A stretch of DNA of 63,032 nucleotides from a virus. The notes under the pieces are model-generated. The model saw nothing but the letters and a program-made list of their open reading frames with translations, did no database searches and was not told the DNA's origin. Within the stretch, counting starts at the first letter, position 1, and every line of letters begins with the position of its first letter. The stretch spans positions 1-63,032 of IMG/VR virus record IMGVR_UViG_3300037246_001990, one strand, 5' to 3'. This document shows positions 1-9,596 of this stretch, in pieces. A program made the translations under genes and the position numbers.

Positions 1-3
1 AAA

Positions 4-288
4 ATGGCAGCATTTGAAAAACAAAAAGCAGCATGGAATTCAGAATCAATATTACCTGATCAAGTTGAAAATCAACGAAGAGAACTTCCTAAAGTAGATG
101 AACAAATGGCAGCAGCTCCGGCAGCAGCTTCAGCAGCTTCAGGAAGTGGAGCAATATCTGCAGGTAATATTGCTAGATCAGATAACGCAGGTGTAAGAAG
201 AACAAGGCGTCCTGTTAGATCAATATATACATCTGATAAAGTAAAAGGTCAAGGAATACCTGATAGAGCTACAAGAACACCATTATAA
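4..288 (+). CDS. Alanine-rich hypothetical protein, possibly the C-terminal end of a longer one
   Basis: I do not recognise this protein. The reading frame is open to the first base of the window, so the ATG at base 4 may be internal and the gene may begin upstream. The visible 94 residues are polar at the start, have a low-complexity Ala/Ser stretch near residues 36-50, and a basic Arg/Lys-rich end. The composition looks like a flexible tail or linker rather than an enzyme. A strong terminator follows nine bases after the stop, so this is the last gene of its transcription unit. Frame and spacing are seen; no function is inferred. Confidence 0.6.
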   Translation: MAAFEKQKAAWNSESILPDQVENQRRELPKVDEQMAAAPAAASAASGSGAISAGNIARSDNAGVRRTRRPVRSIYTSDKVKGQGIPDRATRTPL

Positions 289-296
289 TATAAAGT

Positions 297-327
297 AAAG
301 ACTCCTGTTATCAATCCAGGAGTCTTT
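297..327 (+). terminator. Intergenic hairpin terminator
   Basis: A perfect 11-bp inverted repeat (AAAGACTCCTG at 297-307, CAGGAGTCTTT at 317-327) with a 9-nt loop lies just after the stop at 288. The A-rich and T-rich arms make it terminator-like in either direction, although no long U-tract follows. Confidence 0.75.
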
Positions 328-371
328 ACACCGTTAACCCACCAAAAACAAATCATAAATACCCATTAATA

Positions 372-390
372 CTATATATATAAATAAATG
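372..390 (+). promoter_or_regulatory. Candidate phage promoter element
   Basis: CTATATATATAAATAAATG lies between the terminator at 297-327 and the TTG start at 427. It matches 16 of 19 bases of a second element at 10473-10491, which heads the RNA array. It contains TATAAATA (379-386), the sequence of T4-type late promoters. Placement after a terminator and before a gene supports a promoter role, but two AT-rich copies are weak evidence. Confidence 0.4.
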
Positions 391-426
391 AAAGTAGTAC
401 ATCTAACTTAAAAGGAGGAATTTTTA

Positions 427-1869
427 TTGCTTAAATTTGAAAAGGCAGGTGCCAAAGACTGGAAGATTCTAGTGGACGGAAGCGAATTAATAAAACTACA
501 TCTCTTACCTTCCTCTGTAACCAATAAGTATCATATTGTTACAGATTTTATAGAAAGAGTCGCTGAATTATATGGGAAGGACTTCAGCGATTGGTTCGCA
601 AATCTCATCACCCAATGTATGGATGAGGAAAAAAGACCTGCTGCCGTACTTGCTAATACAGATGAAATAAAAAAATATGTTAATGGTTATATCGATTCTA
701 TGAATTTCGATTATAATCAATTTGTAGATCTAACTAAAGTTAAAAAGAATAGTATTCTATTTACGGCAGACGAAATTAAAGAGATTTTAAAATTATCTTG
801 TTATTTAAAAATATATTCAGTTATTTCAAATTCATCTCAATTTTCTCTTGGTAAACATCTTCATAAAGAGGTTTACAACAAACTTGCATCAGATATAATG
901 ACTACCGATATTGTATCAAAGATATTTGATGTTATTAAAACCAAAACATTTAGATACAACTTATCTGACAAATTCATGTGGGAATATATTAAAACAATAC
1001 AATGCAAAGACATTGGTATTCACATAATCGAAATATTTAATTTTATTATGAATAATATTATTATTTTATGTGAAGAAACTAAAAATCCCATTACTTATTT
1101 TGTTGGAGTTGTTGATGAATCAGTTAAATGGTTTTTAAGATCAGTTTATAAGGGGTCAATCGTATATGATGATAGTATATCAACTGAAGATATTCATGGA
1201 ATTAATGTAAATAACTTAATTACTTACAGTTTCAATGACACACTCGGAAAAATGAAGGCAATTGCTTTTGAAAAAATCTATAAAGATTTAGAAAAAGAAA
1301 ATTCAATTCAAATTGATAGAGATGATTCTGATCAATATATTATAAATTTTCACAATCGTCTATCAAGCATTGAATACATTTCTCCGTTATGTTCATCACT
1401 CGTTTTTCCATTCCTCTCAAAAATGACTGGGATAACTTATGTTCATTTTAAAACAATTTCAGCAGAGCATGCGGCAGTATTATCACACTATTTGAACACT
1501 TTACTTTCTAAAGTTTTTAAATCAGAATATAAAAATTTATTTCAATTGCTTGATTATTATCCTCTTACGAGCCCTTCAATAAATACAACATATAAAATCA
1601 AGTCAATACACCAATACATACAAGCACAAAATACAGAAAAGAATTTTTATGGTTTTAATACAAAGACATTGCCGCATCGTGTTTTATGTCATTTTGTAGG
1701 AAGAGTTTCGAGAATAAATTTCTGTAACTTAGTTACTGGCCAAAAATTATCTGGTATTCCTTTAAGTAAAGTTGAAGCTGATATGATTCATTTATATACA
1801 CAAATGTTTGCTGGAACACTTGATGATAAATTTGATGAGCTAACAGTTTTAATGAATGTAGATTTTTAA
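427..1869 (+). CDS. Hypothetical protein, 480 aa
   Basis: No family recognised. The TTG start at 427 is chosen because AAAGGAGGAA (411-420) lies 7-8 bases upstream; the other in-frame starts lack such a site. The protein is mixed alpha/beta in character, rich in Ile, Asn and Lys, with no signal peptide, clear membrane segment, nucleotide-binding loop or cysteine cluster. It is the first gene after a terminator and promoter-like element. It is separated from the RNA polymerase genes by a structured RNA or terminator at 1872-1957. A structural or early-phage role is equally possible. Confidence 0.8.
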   Translation: MLKFEKAGAKDWKILVDGSELIKLHLLPSSVTNKYHIVTDFIERVAELYGKDFSDWFANLITQCMDEEKRPAAVLANTDEIKKYVNGYIDSMNFDYNQFVDLTKVKKNSILFTADEIKEILKLSCYLKIYSVISNSSQFSLGKHLHKEVYNKLASDIMTTDIVSKIFDVIKTKTFRYNLSDKFMWEYIKTIQCKDIGIHIIEIFNFIMNNIIILCEETKNPITYFVGVVDESVKWFLRSVYKGSIVYDDSISTEDIHGINVNNLITYSFNDTLGKMKAIAFEKIYKDLEKENSIQIDRDDSDQYIINFHNRLSSIEYISPLCSSLVFPFLSKMTGITYVHFKTISAEHAAVLSHYLNTLLSKVFKSEYKNLFQLLDYYPLTSPSINTTYKIKSIHQYIQAQNTEKNFYGFNTKTLPHRVLCHFVGRVSRINFCNLVTGQKLSGIPLSKVEADMIHLYTQMFAGTLDDKFDELTVLMNVDF

Positions 1870-1871
1870 GA

Positions 1872-1957
1872 AAAAAGAGATGAAATGTGCGGGGAGCCAT
1901 GGGAAGAATTTCCTGTGGTGTCTATAATATATAGACTCCCCGCTCCATCTTTTTTTT
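1872..1957 (+). ncRNA. Structured intergenic RNA with terminator-like end
   Basis: An outer helix pairs AGATG (878-882) and its preceding A-run with CATCT (946-950) and its T-run. A GC-rich helix pairs GCGGGGAG (889-896) with CTCCCCGC (936-943). Inside are two hairpins, GGGAA/TTTCC near 901-912 and TCTATA/TATAGA (921-926/930-935). The result is a three-way-junction-like fold, more elaborate than a simple terminator, ending in eight T. The element at 51547-51642 has a similar GCGGGGA-type closing stem and T-run. It may be a stable small RNA that also terminates transcription. Confidence 0.6.
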
Positions 1958-2003
1958 AGAACAAAAAACAAATTACGGTTATCCCAATGTTGGAGGAAAC
2001 AAA

Positions 2004-2462
2004 ATGTCAAAAGAAACGAATCAAGATCTAGAAATAATCGAAGAATTAATAAGAAAAGTGGATGGTTATCTCGATCCAGTAACACCAGGTGGAGATGACT
2101 TTTCATATTTATATAATAAAGATACAAGAGATCGTCTTTATGGAGATCATCCAGAGTGCTTTTTGAAAATACAGGGTGTAGGTCGTGAATTTCCAACTCT
2201 ATTTCCAATTTGTAATAGATATGGTCATAAGGATGCAAAAGTTATTGATATTTCAAGAAGAGTTATTAAAAAACTAATGTCAGATGATAATGGAAGCATG
2301 GAAGCAAATGATCTTATGTTAATTCTTAATAAATTGGATAGAGCACATTCTGTATATAATAAAGATATTCCAAAACCACCAGGTCCAGCTGGAAGAAAAG
2401 CACATGTAACAAGAATGATGAACAAAATTAAAAAACATTTAGATGTATATAAAGGAAACTAA
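2004..2462 (+). CDS. Hypothetical protein upstream of RNA polymerase beta'
   Basis: I do not recognise this 152-aa protein. GGAGG at 1992-1996 lies about seven bases before the ATG. It is charged, probably mostly helical, without membrane segments or a cysteine cluster. Its stop directly precedes the ATG of the beta' gene, so the two are surely co-transcribed and translationally coupled. The position suggests a polymerase accessory factor, but that is inference from context only; no sigma-like motif is visible. Confidence 0.8.
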   Translation: MSKETNQDLEIIEELIRKVDGYLDPVTPGGDDFSYLYNKDTRDRLYGDHPECFLKIQGVGREFPTLFPICNRYGHKDAKVIDISRRVIKKLMSDDNGSMEANDLMLILNKLDRAHSVYNKDIPKPPGPAGRKAHVTRMMNKIKKHLDVYKGN

Positions 2463-4814
2463 ATGGCAGTAATAAAAGTACTTGATGTAAATAAGTTTGC
2501 CCAAGGTTTGAAACCTGTTACAAGTACTGAATTAAAAACAAGAACTGGAGAGTTTAATCCTGATGGTCTTTTGAGTGAAGATATTTTTGGAGTAGAAGGA
2601 TCTCTTGATAGAAGTAAAAACATGTCTTTCATGAATTTAAACACTAAAATAATTCACCCAACGCTTTATAGACATATAGTAAGACTAGAACCTAAACTTG
2701 AAATGATGTTTTCGACAGAAATTAGCATCACTCCAATACCTAGTGGTGGTGTTAGAGAAGATGAAAATGGTATTACTGGGATAACTTCATTTATCGAAAA
2801 CTTTAAAAATATAAAATTTAGGGATTTAAATTCTGCTTCAAGAAAAACAATTATAGAAAACTTTGATCAAGCTTATAAAGACGGAACATTGTTCATTGAT
2901 AAACTTCCCGTCGTCCCTCCGGATGTAAGACCAGTATTTGAATCAGAAGATGGCGAACTTCAAATTGATGAACTAAATAATGTGTATATAAGTATCTTGC
3001 GTAAATCATTCCAAGTAAAGAGTGTAGGATCAGCAGGACAATTTTTTGATCTTCTCACGTATGGATTACAATTAGCTGTAAATAATCATGACTCATATAT
3101 ACAAAGCAAAATTCAAAAAAAGAGTGGACTTATACGTGGTAATATGCTTGGAAAGAGAGTCGATTTTTCTGGTAGAGGAGTTATTACTCCAGCTCCTGAA
3201 TTAGGAGCAAATGAAGTTGGACTCCCTTTAAAAATGTCAGTAACTATGTTTCAACCTTTTATTATTCATAGCATACTATTTAAAAAATATCCATTTAAAA
3301 AACAAATGGAAGAAGAAATTCGAAAATATGATGGAGATGAATTATCAGTAGATAGTATTCAAAGAGTATTAAAAGCAATAAAAAATGGAGATGATATACC
3401 AAAAAAATTATATGAACTTATCTATGATGTAACACAACTCATTACTAAAGAACGAATAGTTATTTTAAAAAGGGACCCTGTGCTTCACGATTGGGGTCTG
3501 AGAGGAATGTATCCTAAACTAACTACTGGTACTACTATAGGTTTATCTACTCTTCATACTGGAGGGTTCAATGCGGATTTTGATGGAGATCAAATGGGTG
3601 TCTTCCATCCAATGACAAAAGAATCACAAGATGAAGTAAAAGAAAAAATGACTCGAGCAGTTGGGTCTAAAAATTCAAGAAGTGTTACAATTGAAATATC
3701 AAAAGAAATGAAAACAGGTATTTATGTATTAACAAAACCATCAACATCAAAAGAATCCCCAATAGAAGCCACTAAAGAAAATATGGAAAATGCAACTGAT
3801 CCTTACATTCCAGTTATATATAGAAAGAAAAGAACAACTATGGGAAGAGCAATTTTCAATAATGTATTCCCTTCAGATTTTCCTTTTATGGATAAGACTA
3901 TGACAGGTGGTATGGCGAATGATTTGATTCCAGAACTAATAAAAAAATATGGTGAGGATAAAACTAAAGAGATAGTTTCGACATTAAAAAAACTAGGATT
4001 TAAATTTGCAACTTTAATAGCTCCAGCGTTTGATTTAAGAGATTTAGAAATGCCTGCTTCTATTGATCAAATAAAAGAAAAATTAAAAACAGCTACTCCA
4101 GAAGAAGGATTTAAATTAATAGATCAAGGTCAAGAAATTATGAAAAAAAGACTTGAAGGAACCGGTATAAAAGACTTGGTCGATTCTGGAGCAAGCAAAG
4201 GTTGGGGACAACCATCTCAAATTTTAATAGCAAAAGGAGTTACAGCTGATCCCAAAGGTAGAGTATTAGATCCTATTGCAAGTTCATTTTCTGATGGTCT
4301 TAAACCCACTGAATATTTTAGAGCATCATCTGGAGCAAGAAAAGGAATGGTTGATAGAGCATTAAACACATCAACTACAGGTTACTTTACAAGAAAGCTT
4401 GTGTATCTTTTAAATTCAGTTGAAGCTGATCCTTTATTAAAAGATTGTAAAACACCAAGATCGATAACAATAAGATTAACGCCAGATTATATAAAAAGAC
4501 TTGAAGGAAGATATATATTAAAATTAGGGAAAGTAACTTTATTTAAATCTGAAAATTATAAATCAGGTGATGTTATTGATCTGAGAACTCCTATATATTG
4601 TAGATCTCCTAAAATATGTCATACTTGTTATGGAGATTTAATAAAAAGACATAAGAGTCCAAATATTGGTGTTCTTGCTGGATCGTCAATTGGAGAACGT
4701 GGAACACAATTAATTATGAGAACATTTCATACAGGTGGAGCAGCAACTGCAGCAAAACATGATATGTTATCAGATATAATTGTAAATGATCCTTTGGTTA
4801 ATTTGGAGAAATAA
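2463..4814 (+). CDS. Multisubunit RNA polymerase beta' subunit, N-terminal polypeptide (set 1)
   Basis: This is the catalytic half of an RpoC-like subunit. It has the metal-binding NADFDGDQ motif (D372, D374, D376). Upstream is an RGNMLGKRVDFSGR stretch that matches the bacterial GKRVDYSGR region. Near residues 575-650 lie bridge-helix and trigger-loop sequences ending in GARKGMVDRALNTS. A cysteine group C713, C719, C722 (CRSPKICHTCYG) sits near the C-terminus. The usual N-terminal zinc ribbon is missing. At 783 aa it stops after the FHTGG region; the remaining C-terminal part of beta' is encoded by the next gene, abutting at 4815. Split beta' subunits are known in phiKZ- and AR9-like phages. 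Confidence 0.95.
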   Translation: MAVIKVLDVNKFAQGLKPVTSTELKTRTGEFNPDGLLSEDIFGVEGSLDRSKNMSFMNLNTKIIHPTLYRHIVRLEPKLEMMFSTEISITPIPSGGVREDENGITGITSFIENFKNIKFRDLNSASRKTIIENFDQAYKDGTLFIDKLPVVPPDVRPVFESEDGELQIDELNNVYISILRKSFQVKSVGSAGQFFDLLTYGLQLAVNNHDSYIQSKIQKKSGLIRGNMLGKRVDFSGRGVITPAPELGANEVGLPLKMSVTMFQPFIIHSILFKKYPFKKQMEEEIRKYDGDELSVDSIQRVLKAIKNGDDIPKKLYELIYDVTQLITKERIVILKRDPVLHDWGLRGMYPKLTTGTTIGLSTLHTGGFNADFDGDQMGVFHPMTKESQDEVKEKMTRAVGSKNSRSVTIEISKEMKTGIYVLTKPSTSKESPIEATKENMENATDPYIPVIYRKKRTTMGRAIFNNVFPSDFPFMDKTMTGGMANDLIPELIKKYGEDKTKEIVSTLKKLGFKFATLIAPAFDLRDLEMPASIDQIKEKLKTATPEEGFKLIDQGQEIMKKRLEGTGIKDLVDSGASKGWGQPSQILIAKGVTADPKGRVLDPIASSFSDGLKPTEYFRASSGARKGMVDRALNTSTTGYFTRKLVYLLNSVEADPLLKDCKTPRSITIRLTPDYIKRLEGRYILKLGKVTLFKSENYKSGDVIDLRTPIYCRSPKICHTCYGDLIKRHKSPNIGVLAGSSIGERGTQLIMRTFHTGGAATAAKHDMLSDIIVNDPLVNLEK

Positions 4815-5504
4815 ATGGCAAAGATATCAAAATATTTACAGCAAGTTGATAGTGATTTAATGGCGATGCAACCATGCGTAATTACTATTGGTTTATCCGA
4901 TTATAGAATGAACGACAATATACAAATAAAAGAAAGTGAGAATATAATTTGGGTAAATAGTTTATTATCTAAGATTGAATATAACGATATCGTTTTTAGT
5001 TTAATTCTTGATTATCCTGTAGAACTTCAACTTAAAAAAATGGAACATATAAAGAAAGAAAAAATTATTTTAAAATATGAAAAAGGAGATATTATACTTA
5101 ATGTTCCATTTTCAACTGTTGAAATAAAACAACAAGTTTCATTTGGTGAAAGATTAATAAGTGGAAAAGAAATATATAAAAGTCCTGAACATATCTTAAA
5201 AAGATTAATGGATGTATATGGTAAAGGGATGTCTGATCTTGATTTAGTTCATTTTGAAGTTCTAACATCTCAAGTAATACGAGACAGAACTGATGCAACA
5301 ATTCCTGCAAGACTTGGAAAAAAATGGGATCCAACAATGATGAATATCAAACAAATTGTATTTAATGTTGGATTTATTCAAGGATTACAATTTGAAAATG
5401 TAAGAAAAGCAATAGATACAGGTCTTACAACTTCTAAAGATTTACCACCATCAGTTATGGAAAAGTTAATGACAGGAGAACTAATTGAAAGGAGGAAGAA
5501 TTAA
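4815..5504 (+). CDS. RNA polymerase beta' subunit, C-terminal polypeptide (set 1)
   Basis: The 229-aa product matches the end of bacterial beta'. SDLDLVHFEVLTSQVIR corresponds to the HIEVIVRQML segment, and GFIQGLQFENVRKAIDTGL corresponds to the final SFLSAASFQ...LTEAA helices that pack at the polymerase base. It begins immediately after the stop of the N-terminal beta' gene, with GGAG in the last codons of that gene as ribosome site. It is therefore a separate subunit, not a frameshift product: the upstream gene has a proper TAA and this ORF has its own ATG. A lost intein or group I intron is less likely, because no insert separates the halves. Confidence 0.8.
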   Translation: MAKISKYLQQVDSDLMAMQPCVITIGLSDYRMNDNIQIKESENIIWVNSLLSKIEYNDIVFSLILDYPVELQLKKMEHIKKEKIILKYEKGDIILNVPFSTVEIKQQVSFGERLISGKEIYKSPEHILKRLMDVYGKGMSDLDLVHFEVLTSQVIRDRTDATIPARLGKKWDPTMMNIKQIVFNVGFIQGLQFENVRKAIDTGLTTSKDLPPSVMEKLMTGELIERRKN

Positions 5505-8500
5505 TTGAAATTTGATCAAATACCACAGTACACTCGATTAGTTAAAAAGGTCTTCTTCCCGATAGATCCCAATGAACCTTTTCTATTGGTTTATATTTCC
5601 GAAAATTCATCTCTTATTGAAGATTATGCAAGACTAAATATGAGAAGAATTGATGTGCGTCATGTTGTTGTGCCAAAAACTAGAGTACCAATGACAATAC
5701 TTAATGAACCATTAAGAAAAATATATAAATCTCTTGGACTACTTTCATATTCTACAGTTATGGTATTTCCAAAAGATAAGAATTTATTTTATGATTTAAC
5801 ACCATATTTAAAGAAAGTTGATGCTTCATATAGACCAACAACGTACAGACAAAGAGCAGGTTTTTTAATTAAGGATCTTATCTTTAAATCATTTGCATCG
5901 TTTCCATCTAATTATAAAAAAGTTTTAATCTATTCTATAGATATAACTAAACCAATCAACTCATTTCCAAATAGAAAAATATTTCCTATTCTGAGAGATT
6001 TGAAAGAAGGAAATCCAAACTTTGATCATATGATGTTAGTTACTCTGGATGAAGGTTCTGCTAGATTTAGAGCTTTAATAAAAGACGGCGAATATAAATT
6101 CCAAAGAATATATAACTTACTTAAAAAGATTAAAATAATAAGTAGTGAAGAAGAAAAGCAAGAAGAAGTCGATGCAGCATCAAATGAAATATTGAAAAAA
6201 ATTTCTGATACTATAGCACCAGGAGATAAAGGAAAAGTTAGATCAGCAATACAAAATTTTTTATCAAAGGATCAAAAATCATTAGATCAAATATCAACAG
6301 GTAGAGTTTCAGGATCTGATAAAGATAGAGTCGCTGTAGCTTCAGTATTATATAGTACAAGCGGGGATCTTAGTAAAGCAAAACGACTCGCTAATGCTGT
6401 ATCAGATAAAAAATTATCAACCGCAGTTAAAGCAGTAAATAAGCAATATGCAGATAATTTATTAGAAACAACCAAAGCAGTTTCATTGACAGATTCTATT
6501 TTCTTACAACAAGCAGATATTCCAAAACAACTTGATTATATGACTCCTGAGCATTTATTTCAAAAAAGAAAAATTGACTTTGAAACAAATCTAAGAAACG
6601 ATATGATAAATGCTTTTAAGGTTCTTGAAGGTCAAGATCTTCCAATGCAGTTTCAATCATTAACAATTGAAGATAAACCTCCTAGAGCAGGTGAAATTGA
6701 AAAATCAGATATAGCAAGAATTGTTGCTATTATAATTGGAAAAGATGGAAAGAAACATAAGGTCCGCTTCAACATTCCAAAAATCGATCCAGACACTGGA
6801 ACGTTTAGAGTAAACGGAAGAAAGAAATGTCTAATTAACCAATTGGTTTTAAATCCAATAAGTTTTCCAGGTGAATATGAAGCGAAGTTTGAAAGTTCAT
6901 ATTCTGTATTTAGAGTCTATAGTAAAAAAATGCAGAGTCAACCATTCCTACAAATTTATATGGGAACATTTAGAATTCCGTTATTAGTGTTCCTTTCATT
7001 TGCTTTTGGATTTGACCACACGCTTGAGAATTATGGAATTAAATATGACATTGTTGAAAAGAGACCAGCTAAAGATGAAATTTTTACAAAAGTTCCATCT
7101 TCATATCTCGTATTTAAAAATGTAAATACTGATTTAAAACAAGAGCTTGTAAATTCATTCTTGAGAGCTAGAGTTTCAGATTTCAAAATAGATCATACAT
7201 TTGCTTCGAAAAAATACTTTACAGAACTTATACTACAAATAACTGGAAGGATTAATTCAACGTATCATATAAATTTAAATATAAAAAATATAGTTGATCC
7301 TGTTTCAAAGCAAGTATTGATAAATAAACAGTTACCAAATGATCTTGAAAATATCATTAAATATATGGCATCTAAAGCAACTGATGGTTATAAAGAAGAT
7401 AGAAATGATCTGACAGTTCAAAGAACTAGAAACTCTGAAATTCTGGTTCATTTAGCACAAAAACAAATTCTTGCTGCATATACAGAATATAAAGAACAAT
7501 ATCTTTCAGGAAATAAAGATGCAAAACTTACAATACCAGAAACAAATGTTATAAGTCAGTTTAACAGACTTGAGATTGTTCAGGATATGGAATATGCAAA
7601 TCCTCTAGAAGAAATGGCAACCATAACAAAAGTATCTCCTGTTGGTAAATCAGTTGGAGGTATTCCTGATAAGGAAGCAGTTCAATTAGATGCCGGAAAT
7701 GTTCACGATTCATATTTTGGAAATATTGATCCATTAGATACAGCAGAAGGTGCGAACATTGGTATTACACAACAACTAGCTATAGATGCTTTTATAACAT
7801 CTGCAAGAGGATTGTTTGGTCAAAAAGAAATTAAAGATACTGAATATGGCGGAATACTTTCTACTAATGCTGCAATGATTCCATTTGTAGGGAATAATGA
7901 TGGTAATAGAATTCTAATGGCAGTCAACCAAGCAAAACAAATGATTCCTTTATTAAATCCTGAACCTCCAGCTGTTCAATCAGGTTTCGAATCAGTATTG
8001 ACAAATGTACTATCAGATAGTTTTATAAAACGATCTCCATGTAAAGGAAAGATCGGAAAAATTAGTTTAGATAATATTGATGTTATATGCGAAGGTAATA
8101 AAAAACAAAAAGTTGATATTAGTCCAGTCCATTTGAAATCTGGATCTGGTAAAAATACTTTAAGCACATTTAATCCAATTGTCAAAACAGGGCAATCAGT
8201 AAAGCAAAGACAAATAATTGCAGAAGGCAGTGGGATAAGCGAGGGAACAATTTCTCTTGGTAGAAATGTATTAGTTGCTTATACACATTATAAAGGATAT
8301 AACTTTGAAGATGGTATTGTTATAAGTGATAGATTAGCAAAAAATAAAAAACTTGTATCACTTCATGGTATTGAAGAAGAAATTATAATTGATGAAAAAG
8401 ATAAAGTCCTTCAAATTATTGATATCGGAACAGATACTAAAAAGGGAGATGTTCTATTAAAGAAAACAATTGGAGATATAGATGAACTATTAGGATTTAC

Positions 8501-9596
8501 AGATGAACAAGCTGATGATGAGGATACACAAGATGGTAGATTAATAAAAAAAAGTCCAGGTGGAGTAGTTGTCGGAATTGAAGTATTCTCAAATGTAGAT
8601 CCCAATACATTTCCAATTTTAAAATCTTTGATTGCAAAAACAGCTAAAAAATATAAAAAACCAGATGATCAAAAATTTACAAAACGTGGACTTCCTATAA
8701 AAGGAGTTTTAATAAGATTTAAAATTGAACAACAACTTCAAACTGTAGTTGGTGATAAGTTATGTAACAGACATGGACATAAAGGTATTATTGCTTTAGT
8801 TGAAAAAGAAGAACTAATGCCTAGAACTCCGTGGGGCGAACCAGTCGATTTAATTTTTAATCCTCTTGGTATCATTGGAAGAATGAATATGGGTCAAATG
8901 TTTGAAGTTTATTGTGGTTTAATTTCAAAAGGATTAGCTGAAATAATTACTAAAGTTAATTCTAAATCAGAAGGTATAAAAGCTATTAATGTTACAATGA
9001 CAGCTCTTGATAGTTCAAATAATAAAGAATATTCAAAGAAACTTATAAAAAATTTAACAAATTTAAGTACTAAAAAATATAATGATATGGTTAGTCAAAT
9101 AAAAAATTCTGGATATATTCCTATTATAGTTCCACCTTTTAAATCACCATCTCATAAACATATAATGGCTGCATTGAAAACTGTTAATAAAGAACCTGCA
9201 TATCATTTATTATTACCAGAATATAATGTAAAAACAAAACATGCTGTACCTGTTGGATATATGTATATAACTAAATTAGAACATATTGGTGAAGCTAAAA
9301 TGCACTCCCGATCTACCGGACCAACTGTTGGTAAAACATTACAACCTACAGGAGGAAAGAGAAGAGAGGGCGGTCAAAGAATGGGAGAGGGCGATACATG
9401 GTCAATGCTTTCATATAATTGTCCACTGGCACTATCAGAATTCTTTGGACCATTATCAGACGATATAATATCGAAGAATGAAATAATAACTGATATTATT
9501 CAAACTGGAGATGCATCTTATAGAATGACAAAAGCATCACCAACAAAAGATTTATTAAATGCATATTTTGTTGCAATGATGTTGGAGGAAAAATAA
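5505..9596 (+). CDS. Multisubunit RNA polymerase beta subunit (set 1)
   Basis: RpoB-like, 1363 aa and unsplit. Recognisable blocks are DPLDTAEGANIGITQQLA, YNFEDGIVISDRL, GDKLCNRHGHKGI near residue 1086, NPLGIIGRMNMGQ, and QPTGGKRREGGQRMGEGD near 1280; together they form part of the active-site wall and the beta/beta' junction. The TTG start is chosen because GGAGG lies at 5491-5495; no better ATG precedes the conserved part. A lysine/alanine-rich helical stretch around residues 200-330 looks like a lineage-specific insertion. Adjacent to both beta' genes, it completes a catalytic core. No alpha, omega or sigma gene is recognisable nearby. Confidence 0.95.
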   Translation: MKFDQIPQYTRLVKKVFFPIDPNEPFLLVYISENSSLIEDYARLNMRRIDVRHVVVPKTRVPMTILNEPLRKIYKSLGLLSYSTVMVFPKDKNLFYDLTPYLKKVDASYRPTTYRQRAGFLIKDLIFKSFASFPSNYKKVLIYSIDITKPINSFPNRKIFPILRDLKEGNPNFDHMMLVTLDEGSARFRALIKDGEYKFQRIYNLLKKIKIISSEEEKQEEVDAASNEILKKISDTIAPGDKGKVRSAIQNFLSKDQKSLDQISTGRVSGSDKDRVAVASVLYSTSGDLSKAKRLANAVSDKKLSTAVKAVNKQYADNLLETTKAVSLTDSIFLQQADIPKQLDYMTPEHLFQKRKIDFETNLRNDMINAFKVLEGQDLPMQFQSLTIEDKPPRAGEIEKSDIARIVAIIIGKDGKKHKVRFNIPKIDPDTGTFRVNGRKKCLINQLVLNPISFPGEYEAKFESSYSVFRVYSKKMQSQPFLQIYMGTFRIPLLVFLSFAFGFDHTLENYGIKYDIVEKRPAKDEIFTKVPSSYLVFKNVNTDLKQELVNSFLRARVSDFKIDHTFASKKYFTELILQITGRINSTYHINLNIKNIVDPVSKQVLINKQLPNDLENIIKYMASKATDGYKEDRNDLTVQRTRNSEILVHLAQKQILAAYTEYKEQYLSGNKDAKLTIPETNVISQFNRLEIVQDMEYANPLEEMATITKVSPVGKSVGGIPDKEAVQLDAGNVHDSYFGNIDPLDTAEGANIGITQQLAIDAFITSARGLFGQKEIKDTEYGGILSTNAAMIPFVGNNDGNRILMAVNQAKQMIPLLNPEPPAVQSGFESVLTNVLSDSFIKRSPCKGKIGKISLDNIDVICEGNKKQKVDISPVHLKSGSGKNTLSTFNPIVKTGQSVKQRQIIAEGSGISEGTISLGRNVLVAYTHYKGYNFEDGIVISDRLAKNKKLVSLHGIEEEIIIDEKDKVLQIIDIGTDTKKGDVLLKKTIGDIDELLGFTDEQADDEDTQDGRLIKKSPGGVVVGIEVFSNVDPNTFPILKSLIAKTAKKYKKPDDQKFTKRGLPIKGVLIRFKIEQQLQTVVGDKLCNRHGHKGIIALVEKEELMPRTPWGEPVDLIFNPLGIIGRMNMGQMFEVYCGLISKGLAEIITKVNSKSEGIKAINVTMTALDSSNNKEYSKKLIKNLTNLSTKKYNDMVSQIKNSGYIPIIVPPFKSPSHKHIMAALKTVNKEPAYHLLLPEYNVKTKHAVPVGYMYITKLEHIGEAKMHSRSTGPTVGKTLQPTGGKRREGGQRMGEGDTWSMLSYNCPLALSEFFGPLSDDIISKNEIITDIIQTGDASYRMTKASPTKDLLNAYFVAMMLEEK

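Noticed and set aside
1849-2238. Minus-strand open frame of 129 codons, and similar minus-strand frames elsewhere
   Set aside because: They overlap well-supported + strand genes or structured RNA, have low-complexity translations and no ribosome sites; they are shadow frames.
4800-4830. Frameshift or intein splitting beta' of set 1
   Set aside because: Both parts have their own start, stop and ribosome site and abut cleanly; no intein or homing endonuclease sequence is present.
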